Positions 10,670 to 22,227 of a DNA stretch of 64,000 nt are shown in pieces (the stretch's first letter is position 1; every line of letters starts with the position of its first letter). A program made the position numbers and the translations under genes. Source of the DNA: Agapanthus africanus (lineage: Eukaryota > Streptophyta > Magnoliopsida > Asparagales > Amaryllidaceae); contig JASDDO010000006.1 of assembly GCA_030015575.1 (NCBI GenBank), forward strand, positions 204,171,632 to 204,235,631, in the 5' to 3' direction. The notes beneath the pieces are model-generated. The model worked only from the letters and a program-made list of their open reading frames with translations, was not told the DNA's origin and ran no database searches.

Positions 10670-13600
10670 TGTAACGTTTTGAAAATCGTTTCGGTGAAAT
10701 TTCGAAAAAACGGTAAAATAAGGCGGTTTTCTGTAAAAAGTCAAAATGCAAATATCTTTATTATAAAATTAAATTTACATATTCTAGCTATGTAATTGCT
10801 AGTATTTGGTGTTTATTGAGCCACTGTTGAAATTTCAAATTTTCTTAAATTTTTTCCGAAATTAATTATTTTAATATTATTTTAAGCCGGTAAGAAAATA
10901 CATTAAATTAGCGATAAATACAAATTTAAATGGGCTAATTTTAATCTTTAAAATCATGTTAATTAAAATCTAGTTGTAATATAATTTTTTAGTATTTTAT
11001 TTCAAGTTTTAATTGATTTATTTTATGGAAAACAAAAATATAGTTATTTTGAACTAAAACTTGCAAATATGGTATTGTGGGGGGTCTTTTTGCATAGAAT
11101 TTTTTTGTAAAGTCTCTCACACTCACCCTCACTCCCTTTGGCCGGCCCCACACTATTGTAGCAGCCCAAGAATTTTATTTCTCTCCTTTTGACCTTAAAT
11201 CATGTGAGAAATGAGTTTAAATAAGGTTTTTATATATAGTAAAGTAGGTGGGGGTATTATGGTAATTGTGAGGGGCTTTGACCTTAGAATTTCCACCCCA
11301 ATTTCCTCACCTCATTCCAGCCCCTCTACTGGCCGAAATTCTTATACAACAGCCCCCATCTTTTCCCCCCATTTTCCATCTCTCTTGCTTCAAAAATCGC
11401 CTCAAAATCCATCAAATAAATCCCAAAATCCAAATCCAACCCCTACCCATTTCTCATTAGCCAAACTTACATGGATCTAGGGACCAAGTTGGCATCTTAG
11501 AGGCTTTGATTTCCATAATTGATCTCTTGATCATGAGGTATAATTCTAACCTTTTTCTTAAATTGTTGTTAATTGCTTTAGGTTAGCTTAATTATATGTT
11601 TAAATAGGTTTTTATTTTAGTTCTAAGTGCATGATTTGAAATTCAAGAGTGGGATTTGAATTCAAATTAGGGTTTTATGTTGTGAGTTTAGGGTTGTCTG
11701 ATGTATTTGACATATTAGGTTATGCTAAATCCAATTTAAGTTGCTAGTTTGCATATTTGTTGATTTAAATTGTGATAATTATATAAATTGTAAAATAGGT
11801 TTTTGGAATTTGATTAAATAATGGAGATAAAAATCTAATTAGGGTATTCATGGCATTATTAACATTTTTAAGTGTAGTTTAATACTTTAGTTCATGAAAA
11901 TCCAAGCTAGATTGTAGTTTGTGCATTTTTGCTATAAAATTGTTAAAATTTAGGTATTTTGTAACTAGAATTTTGGGGTTAATGAAATTTATTGGGAATA
12001 AATTATAGAAATGGTTTAGATGATTTAATTAAGATGTTTAATAAGTATTATGGCCGCTAGATTTATTTAAACATCGAGTTTTTTACTAAAATGGTTAATT
12101 ATGCTTGCTAGATTTTCGGAAAAATAGCTTTTAAAGTGAGTTTGAGGTTTTGGTGAATTGCAACCTATTTCATATTATAATTAGTGTTTGTGAATATGTA
12201 AATGAGTATGTTTGGGATTTTTCTCGATGGTTTGGTGTTTGTACGCCGACGTCGAGGGTTTTTGAGTTGATTTGTGAAAGAAACCATAGGTATTGACCTA
12301 TGTGGGATTCGTGTGTCGTTTTGATCATGAGTCGGATTTTAATGTGATACGGTGCGTTATGATATGTAGGTACCCATGTGGACTTCGAGACGACAAGCAA
12401 GTGTGTGGCGACGCCGGCACCGGCGAGCGAGGACCTAGTGAGTAGATTTATATCTACGGGAAGAAGTCGGGTGGATGGCGTATAGCACCCCCGCAGTTCG
12501 TGGTGATGTATACGAATACGTATATAAACATATATATATTGTTTATTTTGTTGAGTTATTGATGATAAATATGGATATTTGGTGTTCTTGGATGTTATAG
12601 TGTCACGAAACCCTAGAGTAGCGGTCGCACCACACTTGCATACACCCACCCATACTTGCATACTTTCTTCTTTCTTTTGTGCTTACGGGAATATATCGTT
12701 ATGTGTTCACATGGGTATGGGACTATGTGTTCACATACGGATTGAGATGAGTCGATGAGATTTGTGTTGAGATTGTGATATCGGTGATATGGCAGGATTC
12801 GTACTTGAGGTACGTCCTGGTGTTATAGCGGATCTTGGGGCGACGATACAGGTGAATAGTGTTAGATATAAAGTGGTCGACATGTGATCGTGATATGAGA
12901 TATGATATGCTAGGATATTGATCCTAGGTTGTATTGGGCGATGTATACCCCTTGATGATGATATGTGCTGATCATATCAGTTTGTACGAGACTGTCGATC
13001 AGTAGCCAAATCATATCTATATTGATGATATCAGTATTGAACTAGACATAGGTCAGTACCCTAGACTATGATCTTGGATAAAGAGGATACCAGAGGAATA
13101 GTGTGAGGAATATGATATTGACCCGTACCCAGATTTGGGGATGCCGTACGACGGATTTACGTACGAGCTATATCTTGATGATTGATCCGCAATCTTGACT
13201 TGGGATATCTGATTATAGATATGGTATCGGATATGATATTATTGAGGCGGGATCACCGACTAATATATGGATCGACTCAGATGTTAGGCGGTTTCCTTAC
13301 CTGTAGTTCAGCTTGTTAGCTTAGCCCTTTAGTTTAGTTTAGTTGTTAGATTAGATTCGATTCTTACCTATTTCAAAACTAACGAATCGTGGGTATTTTA
13401 AAAAACAGCCCAAGGGATCCTACGGATATTTCAAAAGACGTATCTTTTCATAAAAACACTGTAGCCCCTATTTTCAAAACCCCATGATTCGTGTTAGTTC
13501 AAAAGGCACCATTTGTAAGACTTATATTAGATTAATGCAGATTAGTTATAGTTGCGTCTAGTATTCAGCTCCCGCTCATTATTGTGGTTCGCTTCGCATC

Positions 13601-15344
13601 GCATGCTTATATTATGTTTCATACTCCATTATTGATATCATGCTGTTAGGACACCAGCACCATTACCGATGATGCGTATGTACCACGTACACTTACTTGC
13701 CGGCTCACACACATCTTCATCGGTAATTGCCATGTCACGTACACCTTAGAAAATATTATTGCTTGACATAGCCTGTTAGCTAATAGTTTAGACATGATAT
13801 TAGCGTACTTGCCTTATATGTTAGTTTAGACATTGTAGTTATTACCTGCTACTTCATGCATACTGTTATTCATTGTTATGCCGCATTCATGTATTCTCAT
13901 GCATATATTCACTATTTTACGTGTTATTGAGGTTTTGGATTCGGATTTCCATGAGATTTTCTGGATTTGGAGGAAAACCGCAAAAACATAAATAAACCTT
14001 TTCTCTCTTTTAAAATAAAAAGTGCGGTTTTCCCATGATGTATGAGTCGTCCACCATGAGTTTGCTGATGGATTTCGAGACCCGATTCGAGGAGTGGAGG
14101 AACCGTTTCAGGTATATGGTGGGCCCAGTGCGGTATCCCGGGGCAAGAGGATCGTGTTGTTGACGTTGAGCCTGGCAGGGGAGCACTACCGACCGGTGAT
14201 ATTACCCGACGCGTCGGATATCCGGAGGATACCGTCGTGGTCTTGAGATGGATGGTAGGGGCCGGTCTGGATTGACGGCGCCCTAGATATTGTGATTGAG
14301 ATATTGAGATTTTGAGATATTGAGGTATAGAGATTGTGATACAGAGATATCGAGATATTTAGACACTTGTTTTGTGTCGATGATGGGTACTGTTGTATGC
14401 TGATTTCATTTATGGTACCTCACTTTTAAAATACAGAAATCTCATTGATTTATGAAAGCAGTTTTCGTCATTATATGCATTCTGTTCCATGCATTCATAC
14501 CTCATTCATATGATATATTGCTACCTGAGGCACTGACACGGGCACATGAGATCACACTCGGGTTAGATATTACCCTAGCCATTGTAATAAGCTGCATGTT
14601 ATTCATATATTTGAGGATATATTATGATCATTGACCTAGGTTGCGTTATTTATGCGATTTCTGTGCGTAGATGTTTTTCTATTCACGAGTTGGCAACTCA
14701 CCCCCGTTGTGCCCCAGTTTCTTGCAGGTTTGCCGTACTGGTTTCATTACGGCTTGCGGGCAAAGTTTCCTTCGGGTGATTTGCTAGTAGGTAGGTTTAC
14801 TTATATCGTACCCCCCATTATATAACTTGTATATTATTACTCTGTTGTATCTAGAAGTTCCATCAACCAAACATGTATTTATTTTGAGATAGAGACCAGT
14901 GATGTTATTCCTTCGACCTTAGAGTCGCGCGTTATATTTCTGTGGTTTTCTTGTGGTTTTGAGTTTCCTTTTGAATTTTGATCCTCGCCGTTGGCGTTGT
15001 ATATTATATTGCTTGTGTGGTTGTGACCGTCGATTGACGAAGAGCAAGCTCCCGCTTGGGGATGCCTTTTTATTGATTTCGTATACTATTCATGTTGTAT
15101 CCCGTTTGGGAGCCAGTATTTACAAAGGAGACTCTGCCGAAATTTTCAGGAAATATTTAATGTTTTTAAAAAAAGGCATAATTCGGCTTATGCTATTAAA
15201 ACTACTTGATTTAAATTAGTTTTCCTTCACTCTACTACTTTTCTTGGTTTGGATTTCTGGGTTTTCGGCTTACTTAGATTACGTACGCCTCGAGACGTTC
15301 GTAGTTTAAGTGCCGGTCATATTCCGTAATTGCGGGACGTGACA
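10670..15344 (+). mobile_element. G2: solo Tekay-like gypsy LTR inside the G1 5' LTR
   Basis: A 4,675-bp solo LTR that starts TGTAACG and ends GGGACGTGACA, flanked by a perfect duplication ATAAA (10665-10669 and 15345-15349). The uninterrupted site AACTATAAATCTGAACATG is present in the G1 3' LTR near 24055. No primer site, purine tract or coding domain adjoins it, so it is a solo LTR left after recombination. It belongs to a different but related LTR family. It shares with G1 the GTGAGTAGAT block (12437-12460), the long-range stem (13662-13727), the GTCCACCATGAGTTTGCTG block (14038-14250) and the CACGAGTTGGCAACTC block (14683-14717). The ORFs in it, including a 163-codon one on the minus strand at 12170-12661, match nothing I know. 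Confidence 0.92.
13662..13727 (+). other. Long-range stem in Tekay-type LTR (G2 copy)
   Basis: ATTACCGATGA (13662-13672) pairs perfectly with TCATCGGTAAT (13717-13727), 11 base pairs. The surrounding words AGCACCATTACC and ATTGCCATGTCACG match G1. Confidence 0.55.
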
Positions 15345-16903
15345 ATAAATCTGAACATGTTAATTTCTTAGACCTGTGCTACTGCAATAAATATTAAAAA
15401 TGAAATCATAAGAATTGCTATTCTCGTGCATATATATCATTACATCACTTGCTCATGCCATGTATAAATCATACATTGCAACTTGAACATTAATACCATT
15501 TGCATTCATTATCATTGACATATGCACCCCTGATGATTTCATGAGATTTCTGATATTTCTGGATTTCGGGAAAAGCCGCAAGATTTGAAACTTATGATCT
15601 TTTAAAAATATAAAAGTTGCGGTTTTCTAGTGATGTAAAGTATCGTCCACCATGAGTTTGCTGTGTTCTCGAGACCCGTTTCGAGGAGGTGGATGAACCG
15701 TCTCGGGTACATGGTGGGCCCGGTAAGGTATCCCGGGGCAAGAAGATCGCAGGAGATGGCGTTGAGCCTGGCAGGGGACTGACTACCTACCGGTGACTTC
15801 ATTTGGCACGGCGGATATCCAGAGGATACCGACCGTGGCCGCTGGTTTGAGATATGGATATTTGGGATGGATCAGTCGGATGGCTGAGACTAGAGATATT
15901 TGACACGGATATATGAGTTTGAGACAGTTTGAGGTGTCGTTGCTAGACACGGATTTTGTTGATTTCATGGATATTATGCTGATATTGAAAAGAGTTTTCA
16001 AAAACAAAGAAAGAATAGTTCTTGTACTTACATGTTGAGATCTTGAATTGACTTATATAGTATACATACCTGTTTGTACATCCATGTGACATTCATACTT
16101 GTTAGCACACTGATGATGCATACATACCTGCTTGTGCCTATAGCCATGCCTCCTTAGAGATGCTAGGATACTTGTGTGCAAACATCCGATAGCCTTTGTA
16201 GATGTTATTTATTACTCACGAGCTGGCAACTTACCCCCGTTGTGCCACAGCTTTTCTACAGGTCCATTCCGTCAGCACTGTAGCGGCGGACACTTTTGCC
16301 TCTTTTGCTCTCTTTGCCAGGATTCTAGGCTTTTGCTCATAGGTGGGTTGTTATCATTTTGTACCACCTTATATATGTTCATTGTATCTAGAGTACTCCA
16401 TCTACTACTATTTCAGCTGTACCAGTTATTTGGATTACTGTATATTGACCTAGAGACGAGGTTGTGAGACTTGTGGATTTATGTTATTTGGGGGTCGAGC
16501 TCACTTGAGTCGACGTGTTATTTTACTTGTGCTTCATGCTTATTTATGCACATTGTTATCTTACATTGCGTGGGATTTGTGACCGCCTTGAGGCGAAGAG
16601 CTAGCTCCCGCTTGGGGATGCCATATTCATGTTATTCATTTATATTCCTGTTTTGTACCCGTTTGGGGCTTGTTTTTACAAAGGAGGTTCTGCCGGAATT
16701 TTTGAAAAAAGGGAAAGTTGTTTTAAAAAGGAAACTTGATGTGGTTTAATGGAGTAATTAGTTTTAAATAAATTGGCTTCCTTCACTCTAATTCTTAATT
16801 GGGTTTTGTATTCTGGGCTTCGGCTTACTTATTTACAGACGCTTTGAGACGTTTCGTAACTTAAGTGTCAGTCGCGTTCTGTACCTTGCTGGTCGTGACA
16901 AAG

Positions 16904-16916
16904 TTGGTATCAAAGC
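16904..16916 (+). promoter_or_regulatory. G1 primer binding site
   Basis: TTGGTATCAAAGC lies three bases after the 5' LTR end. It is close to the initiator tRNA-Met complement (TGGTATCAGAGC), with one difference. Its position fixes the LTR boundary at 16900. Confidence 0.85.
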
Positions 16917-17135
16917 GATAGGTTTCCCCTTTCCGAGTGTAGGATGACCCTTAGTAGATGGAGTAAGTGACTTAAGCAGGGTAGCGTAGCGTAAGTATGT
17001 CCGCGGCATACTTGCGATATGGTACTCCGCCTAAGTGACTTAGGGATGTACTTGCTTGAAATTCCTTCTTCAATTCTGTGTATCCTACGATTCTATTGCA
17101 CCGTTCTTATTGTCCTGTTTCCTGTACCAGTCACT

Positions 17136-18380
17136 ATGCTGCAGAGGGCTACAAGAGCGCAGAGGGCTGCCGCCCTATACGAGGTTCGAGCTGGCTCGTC
17201 CGAGACTAGGACTGAGCAGGGTGGTATGCCTACACCGCAGGGACAGACTGATCCGCATTTCCCAGGCCGTGTGGATAGGCTTGAGACTAGTATGGAGGAG
17301 CTGTGACAGATGATGGGGAGTATACAGGAGCTACGTCAGATGGTGGGGTCCTTAGTTGCGGCCAGTCGTGCACCGAGGCCGGAGGACGTACCCACTACAT
17401 CCTAGACTACTATGATACCTGCTCCTACTACTACCACCATGACCATCCCGGTTTCGCTACAGGAGTTCATGAGGCTGAGACCTCCAGTCTTCACGGGTAC
17501 CGAGGCAGCAGAGGACCCGCAGACGTTCCTTGACAGTTTGGCCAGGATCTGCCGCTCGCTGAGGTGTTCTGATGACCGATGGGTAGAGCTGGCGAGTTTC
17601 CGACTAGAGGGCTTCGTACAGATATGGTGGGAGTCAGTTCTGAGAGGTCGAGTTGCAGGTCTACCGCCCATGACCTGGACCGAGTTTACAGCAGTCTTTC
17701 TGGCTCGTTTCCTTCCGGAGAGCATTCGTGACGCCAGAGCTCGTAGTTTTGAGGCCTTGATCAAGACCCCAGGGATGACGGTGTCTTAGTATGATGTCCA
17801 GTTTACACAGTTCTCCCGATATGCTCCGTATCTGGTGGATACCGAAGCAAAGAGGGTGAAGAGATTCATACAGGGACTGGATGCCCAGCTTTTTCTTGCT
17901 ATTGGCGCCCAACACTTCGATACCTATTCAGCGGCTATGGATAAAGCGTTGCGGATGGAGACACGTATTTCAGCGACTTCGGCCGTTCCTTCGCCGAAGA
18001 GGATTCGTACCGGCACGCCAGATCAGAGGCAGCATGCCAGATTCTTTCCGAGAGATAGGGCCGGCAGAGGTTTTGGACGAGGTCAGCTGTATGGTTCGTA
18101 TCTACAGGGAAAGCAGGCATCGCCAGGATGCTTTGGGTGCGGGAGTCTGCACCATCGTGTTAGAGATTGTCCAGCGAGACGACAGGGAGAGGCGACAGTT
18201 CCGCATGTGACCCTACCACCATCACCGCCCCCTCCTCAGAGAGCTCTACTTCCTGCCACTGGCTATGCTCCACGCCAGCTAGGTGCACCCAGAGGCCGTG
18301 GACGCGGCGGACCGATCCAGAGAGGACGAGGAGGCAGAGGACGAGGCCGAGGTCAGCCCGCTATTGGTGGAGGTCAGGCC
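17136..18380 (+). pseudogene. G1 gag (capsid and nucleocapsid) remnant
   Basis: The reading frame starts at an ATG at 17136, about 220 bases after the primer site, with MLQRATRAQRAAAL. The capsid-like part includes VFTGTEAAEDPQTFLDSL (about 17490-17545) and WESVLRGR, typical of the plant gypsy gag core (Retrotrans_gag). A CCHC zinc knuckle [14 protein letters not shown] follows at about 18129-18170, then an arginine-glycine rich tail. In a living relative it would form the virus-like particle and bind the element RNA. This copy has a few breaks and is a fossil. Confidence 0.88.
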
Positions 18381-20480
18381 CGAGTTTTTGCGTTGACACC
18401 CCAGGATGCACAGGCATCCAATGCCGTCGTGACAGGTACCCTATCTATTTGCTCTGTTGGTGCACACGTGTTGTTTGATCCCGGATCCATGCACTCATAC
18501 GTTTCCACACACTTCATGCCGAGTTTGGGTAGAGAGTCCGGTTTGCTTGATCAGCCGCTTGTTGTGACCACTCCTGTAGGAGAGTCATTTGTTGCTAGGC
18601 ACGTGTTCCGATCCTGTACCGTCCGTATTGGCGAGCGAGAGCTGCCTGTCGACTTGATCCTTCTTGAGATGTTGGACTTCGACGTTCTTTTGGGCATGGA
18701 TTGGTTAGCCACGTGCTATGCGTCTGTGGACTGCCGCGAGAAGACAGTTAGATTTTGTTTTCCCGGCGAGTCGGCTTTTGTTGTGCAGGGGGACCGTGGT
18801 GCCGCCCCTCACATATTGATTTCGTCTCTTCGCGCTGATAAGCTGTTGAGGAAGGGATGTCGGGGATTTCTAGCCTATGTTTGCGATACTAGAGCTACAG
18901 ATGTTCCATTGGACCAGGTTCCGATTGTATGTGAGTTCCCTGATGTTTTCCCTGATGAGCTGCCAGGATTACCGCCTGAGTGCGATGTCGAGTTCTGTAT
19001 TGATTTGATTCCCGGCTCGGGGCCTATTTCTATACCGCCTTATAGGATGGCCCCGACGGAGCTTAGAGAGTTGAAGGTTCAGCTGCAAGATTTGTTAGAT
19101 AAGAGACTTATTCGACCCAGTGTTTCTTCGTGGGGTGCTCCGGTCCTGTTTGTCAAGAAGAAGGACGGAAGTTTGCGCTTATGTATCGACTACCGCCAGC
19201 TGAACAAGGTTACCGTGCGAAACAGATATCCGTTGCCGCGCATTGATGATTTGTTCGACTAGCTTCAGGGTGCGGGTTATTTTTCGAGGATCGACTTGCG
19301 ATCAGGATACCATCAGCTGCGAGTCCGACAGGAGGATATACCGAAGACAGCTTTCCGTACACGCTATGGCCACTATGAGTTTCTGGTGATGTCGTTCGGA
19401 CTCACCAATGCCCCAGCTGCATTCATGGACTTGATGAACCGTGCATTCAGGCCGTATCTCGACTTATTCATCATAGTGTTCATTGACGATATTTTGGTGT
19501 ATTCCCGGAGCCGAGAGGAGCACGAGCAGCACTTGCGGATTACGATGCAGAATCAGAGGGAGCACCAGCTCTACGCAAAATTTTCCAAATGTCCATTCTG
19601 GTTGGACAGCGTTGGTTTCTTGGGTCACGTGATTACGATAGATGGCATATGTATGGACCCGAAGAAGATTGAGGCCGTTCAGCAGTGGCCCAGACCGATA
19701 TCGGTTACGGAGATCCGTAGTTTTCTAGGCCTGGCGAGCTACTACAGGCGATTCGTTCAGGATTTCTCCTGTATTGCTGCACCTTTGACCGGTTTGACCC
19801 GGAAGGGAGTTCCTTTCGTTTGGACGGAGGAGGGTGAGCACAGTTTTCAGCAGCTATGGACTTGTTTGACTACGACGCCGGTTTTATCTTTGCCTTCAGG
19901 ATCAGGCGGATTCGTGGTGTATTGTGACGCTTCACGGGTGGGGCTAGGATGCGTATTGATGCAGCATGACCGGGTGATCGCGTATGCTTCGCGGCAATTG
20001 AAGAAACATGAACAGAACTACCCCACTCATGATTTGGAGATGGGTGCAGTGGTCTTTGCACTTAAGATATGGAGACATTACCTATACGGCGAGTCGTGCC
20101 AAATATTCACTGACCACATGAGCTTAAAGTATATATTTCAGCAGCGAGACCTGAATCTGAGACAGCGTCATTGGATGGAGCTGGTGAAAGACTACGACTG
20201 TGAGATCTTATACCACCCGGGCAAGGCGAATGTAGTGGCGGATGCTTTGAGCAGGAGGCCCGGGGGTAGTCTAGCTTGTTTGCGCGCAGTGCGGAGGCAG
20301 TCGTCGGCATATTGGCAGATTTTATGCGACAACCGAGTCGAGTTTGAGTTCACTCCGATAGGGGGAAAGCATGCGCATGTTCGTGCATGTCTGCAGTTAC
20401 TTGACCGCATTCGAGAGGCACAGCCCAGTGATGGCCGACTTGCAGAGATCATGGAGCAGATCAGGCAGGGCAGAGATTCC
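18381..20480 (+). pseudogene. G1 pol: protease, reverse transcriptase, RNase H
   Basis: The aspartic protease region contains [13 protein letters not shown] (about 18469-18507; the family's usual DSGA/DPGS active site) and LLGMDWL. Reverse transcriptase begins near 19040 with [12 protein letters not shown], and has [12 protein letters not shown] (about 19180) and the catalytic FIDDILVYS (about 19480). RNase H has [17 protein letters not shown] (about 19915) and [12 protein letters not shown] (about 20105). The order PR-RT-RH followed by IN is that of Ty3/gypsy. It is broken in a few places, and the remaining reading is highly conserved. Confidence 0.93.
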
Positions 20481-21846
20481 GAGTTCATGATCGATGATCA
20501 GGGAGTACTACGATTTGGGACTCGATTGTGCGTACCAGATTCGGAGGGACTGCGACGTGAGATTCTTGAGGAGGCGCATAGATCTATATACAGCGTTCAT
20601 CCAGGTTCCACCAAGATGTACCGTGACTTGAGAGATGTCTATTGGTAGGACGGGATGAAGAGGGAGGTCACATATTTCGTATCGAGATGCCTGACTTGTC
20701 AGCAAGTCAAGGCCGAGCACCAGAGGCCAGCAGGAGAGTTGCAGCCTTTGCCCATTCCGGAGTGGAAATGGGAGCAGATTTCGATGGACTTCGTTGTGGG
20801 TCTACCCAGGACCAGTCGAGGGTACGACTCCATTTGGGTGATCGTTGATTGATTGACGAAAGTGGCTCACTTCCTGCCAGTGAAGACCACTTTCAGTTTT
20901 TCTTAGTATGCCCAGATTTACATCGACGAGATCGTGCGGTTGCATAGTGTACCGACTTGTATCGTGTCAGATCAAGGCACCCAGTTTACCAGCCGACTAT
21001 GGCAGAGAGTTCAGGAGGAATTGGGCACCCGTTTGAGTTTCAGCACTACATTTCATCCGCAGACCGACGGCCAGTCAGAGCGGACTATTCAGACTCTCGA
21101 GGACATGCTCAGAGCGTGCGTTTTGGACTTTGGTGGTAGCTGGGATCGTCATTTACCTCTAGTGGAGTTCTCCTACAATAACAGCTTCCAGGATACTATT
21201 TAGATGGCATCTTTCGAGGCCTTGCATGGGAGGAGATGTAGATCGCCCGTCTGTTGGACTGAGCTTAGCGAGAGCAGTATTTTGGGGCCGCAGATCGTGC
21301 CTGAGACGACCGAGAAAGTACAGTTGATTCGAGATCGGATGAGAGCAGCTCAGAGCAGGAAGAAATCGTATGCAGACAGGCGCCGTCGCAGATTAGAGTT
21401 CGCAGTTGGCGATCATGTTTTTCTGAGGGTCTCCCCGATGAAGGGCGTGATGCGATTTGGGCGAAAGGGGAAAGCTTAGCCCCAGATTTGTGGGTCCCTT
21501 CGAAATCCTCGAGCGTGTCGGCGCAGTCGCATATCGTTTGGCTCTTCCACCCAGCTTTTCAGATGTTCACCCCGTCTTCCACGTGTCGATGCTACGCAGA
21601 TATCTTCATGACCCTTCCCATACGATTCAGCATCAGACAGTTCAGCTTGAGCCCGACCTTTCGTTCACCGTGCAGCCAGTGGAGATATTGGATCGGCAGG
21701 TGGAGAAACTTCGATCAAAGGTCCTGCCGTCGGTGAAGGTTCTTTGGCGCAGCCCGAATGGTGAGGAGATCACTTGGGAAGCCGAGGAAGAGATGCGGAA
21801 GAAATTCCCTCATCTTTTTGAAGGTACGCATAGTTATATATTTTAA
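20481..21846 (+). pseudogene. G1 pol: integrase with C-terminal chromodomain
   Basis: The integrase zinc-binding part has [15 protein letters not shown] followed by [14 protein letters not shown] (about 20580-20725; HHCC pattern). The catalytic core shows [17 protein letters not shown] (about 20970) and HPQTDGQSERTIQTLEDML. A GPY/F module follows, [20 protein letters not shown] (about 21480), then [12 protein letters not shown]. The C-terminus [12 protein letters not shown]...VKVLWRS...[13 protein letters not shown] (about 21675-21810) is the chromodomain of Tekay/Del chromoviruses, thought to steer integration to heterochromatin. It ends just before the purine tract and carries a few breaks. 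Confidence 0.92.
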
Positions 21847-21865
21847 ATTCGGGGACAAATTTTCT

Positions 21866-21879
21866 TAAGGGGGGAAGAC
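21866..21879 (+). promoter_or_regulatory. G1 polypurine tract
   Basis: AAGGGGGGAAGAC directly precedes the TGTAACACC start of the 3' LTR at 21880. It is the usual site for plus-strand priming. Confidence 0.88.
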
Positions 21880-22020
21880 TGTAACACCTGAGTCTGTGTT
21901 TCGTAGTAATTGCGTGTTAATGTGGGGTCTTTTGGTAAAAAGTTTACCAAAACGGGTTCTAGTAATTTATCTGGTTTTATGGTTATTTTTCTAGAATTTT
22001 ATCTCGACCACACATCAGCA

Positions 22021-22227
22021 CATAGCCACCAAAACAGCACATTTCAGCCCCACACATCAGCACATTTCAGCCCCTGACCAACATCAGCACATAGCCACCA
22101 AAACAGCACATTTCAGCCCCACACATCAGCACATTTCAGCCCCTGACCAAAATCAGCACATTGCCACCAAAACAGCACATTTCAGCCCCACACATCAGCA
22201 CATTTCAGCACCATCAGCCCAAAAAAA
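22021..22227 (+). repeat. 69-bp minisatellite, three units
   Basis: Anchors CATAGCC/CATTGCC lie at 22021, 22090 and 22159, giving a 69-bp period. The unit contains AAAACAGCACATTTCAGCCC. The 5' LTR has two units (8693 and 8762). Confidence 0.85.

Larger units (their letters stand above)
8552..16900 (+). repeat. G1 5' LTR (interrupted by G2)
   Basis: Starts TGTAACACCCGAG and ends GGTCGTGACA at 16900, just before the primer site. Removing G2 (10670-15344 and one ATAAA) leaves about 3.67 kb, which aligns end to end with 21880-25599. It contains a CAGC-rich tract (8693-9545), a CpG-rich stretch (10100-10240), the GTGAGTAGAT inverted-repeat block (10381-10405), a long-range stem (10579-10639) and the CACGAGCTGGCAACT block (16214-16250). 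Apart from the G2 insertion it holds no gene. Confidence 0.95.

Noticed and set aside
12170-12661. 163-codon minus-strand ORF inside G2
   Set aside because: It lies in LTR sequence, has no recognisable domain, and is not open in the G3 counterpart by eye.
17402-17764. 120-codon minus-strand ORF in G1
   Set aside because: It lies antisense to the gag coding region and its composition follows the real frame; a shadow ORF.
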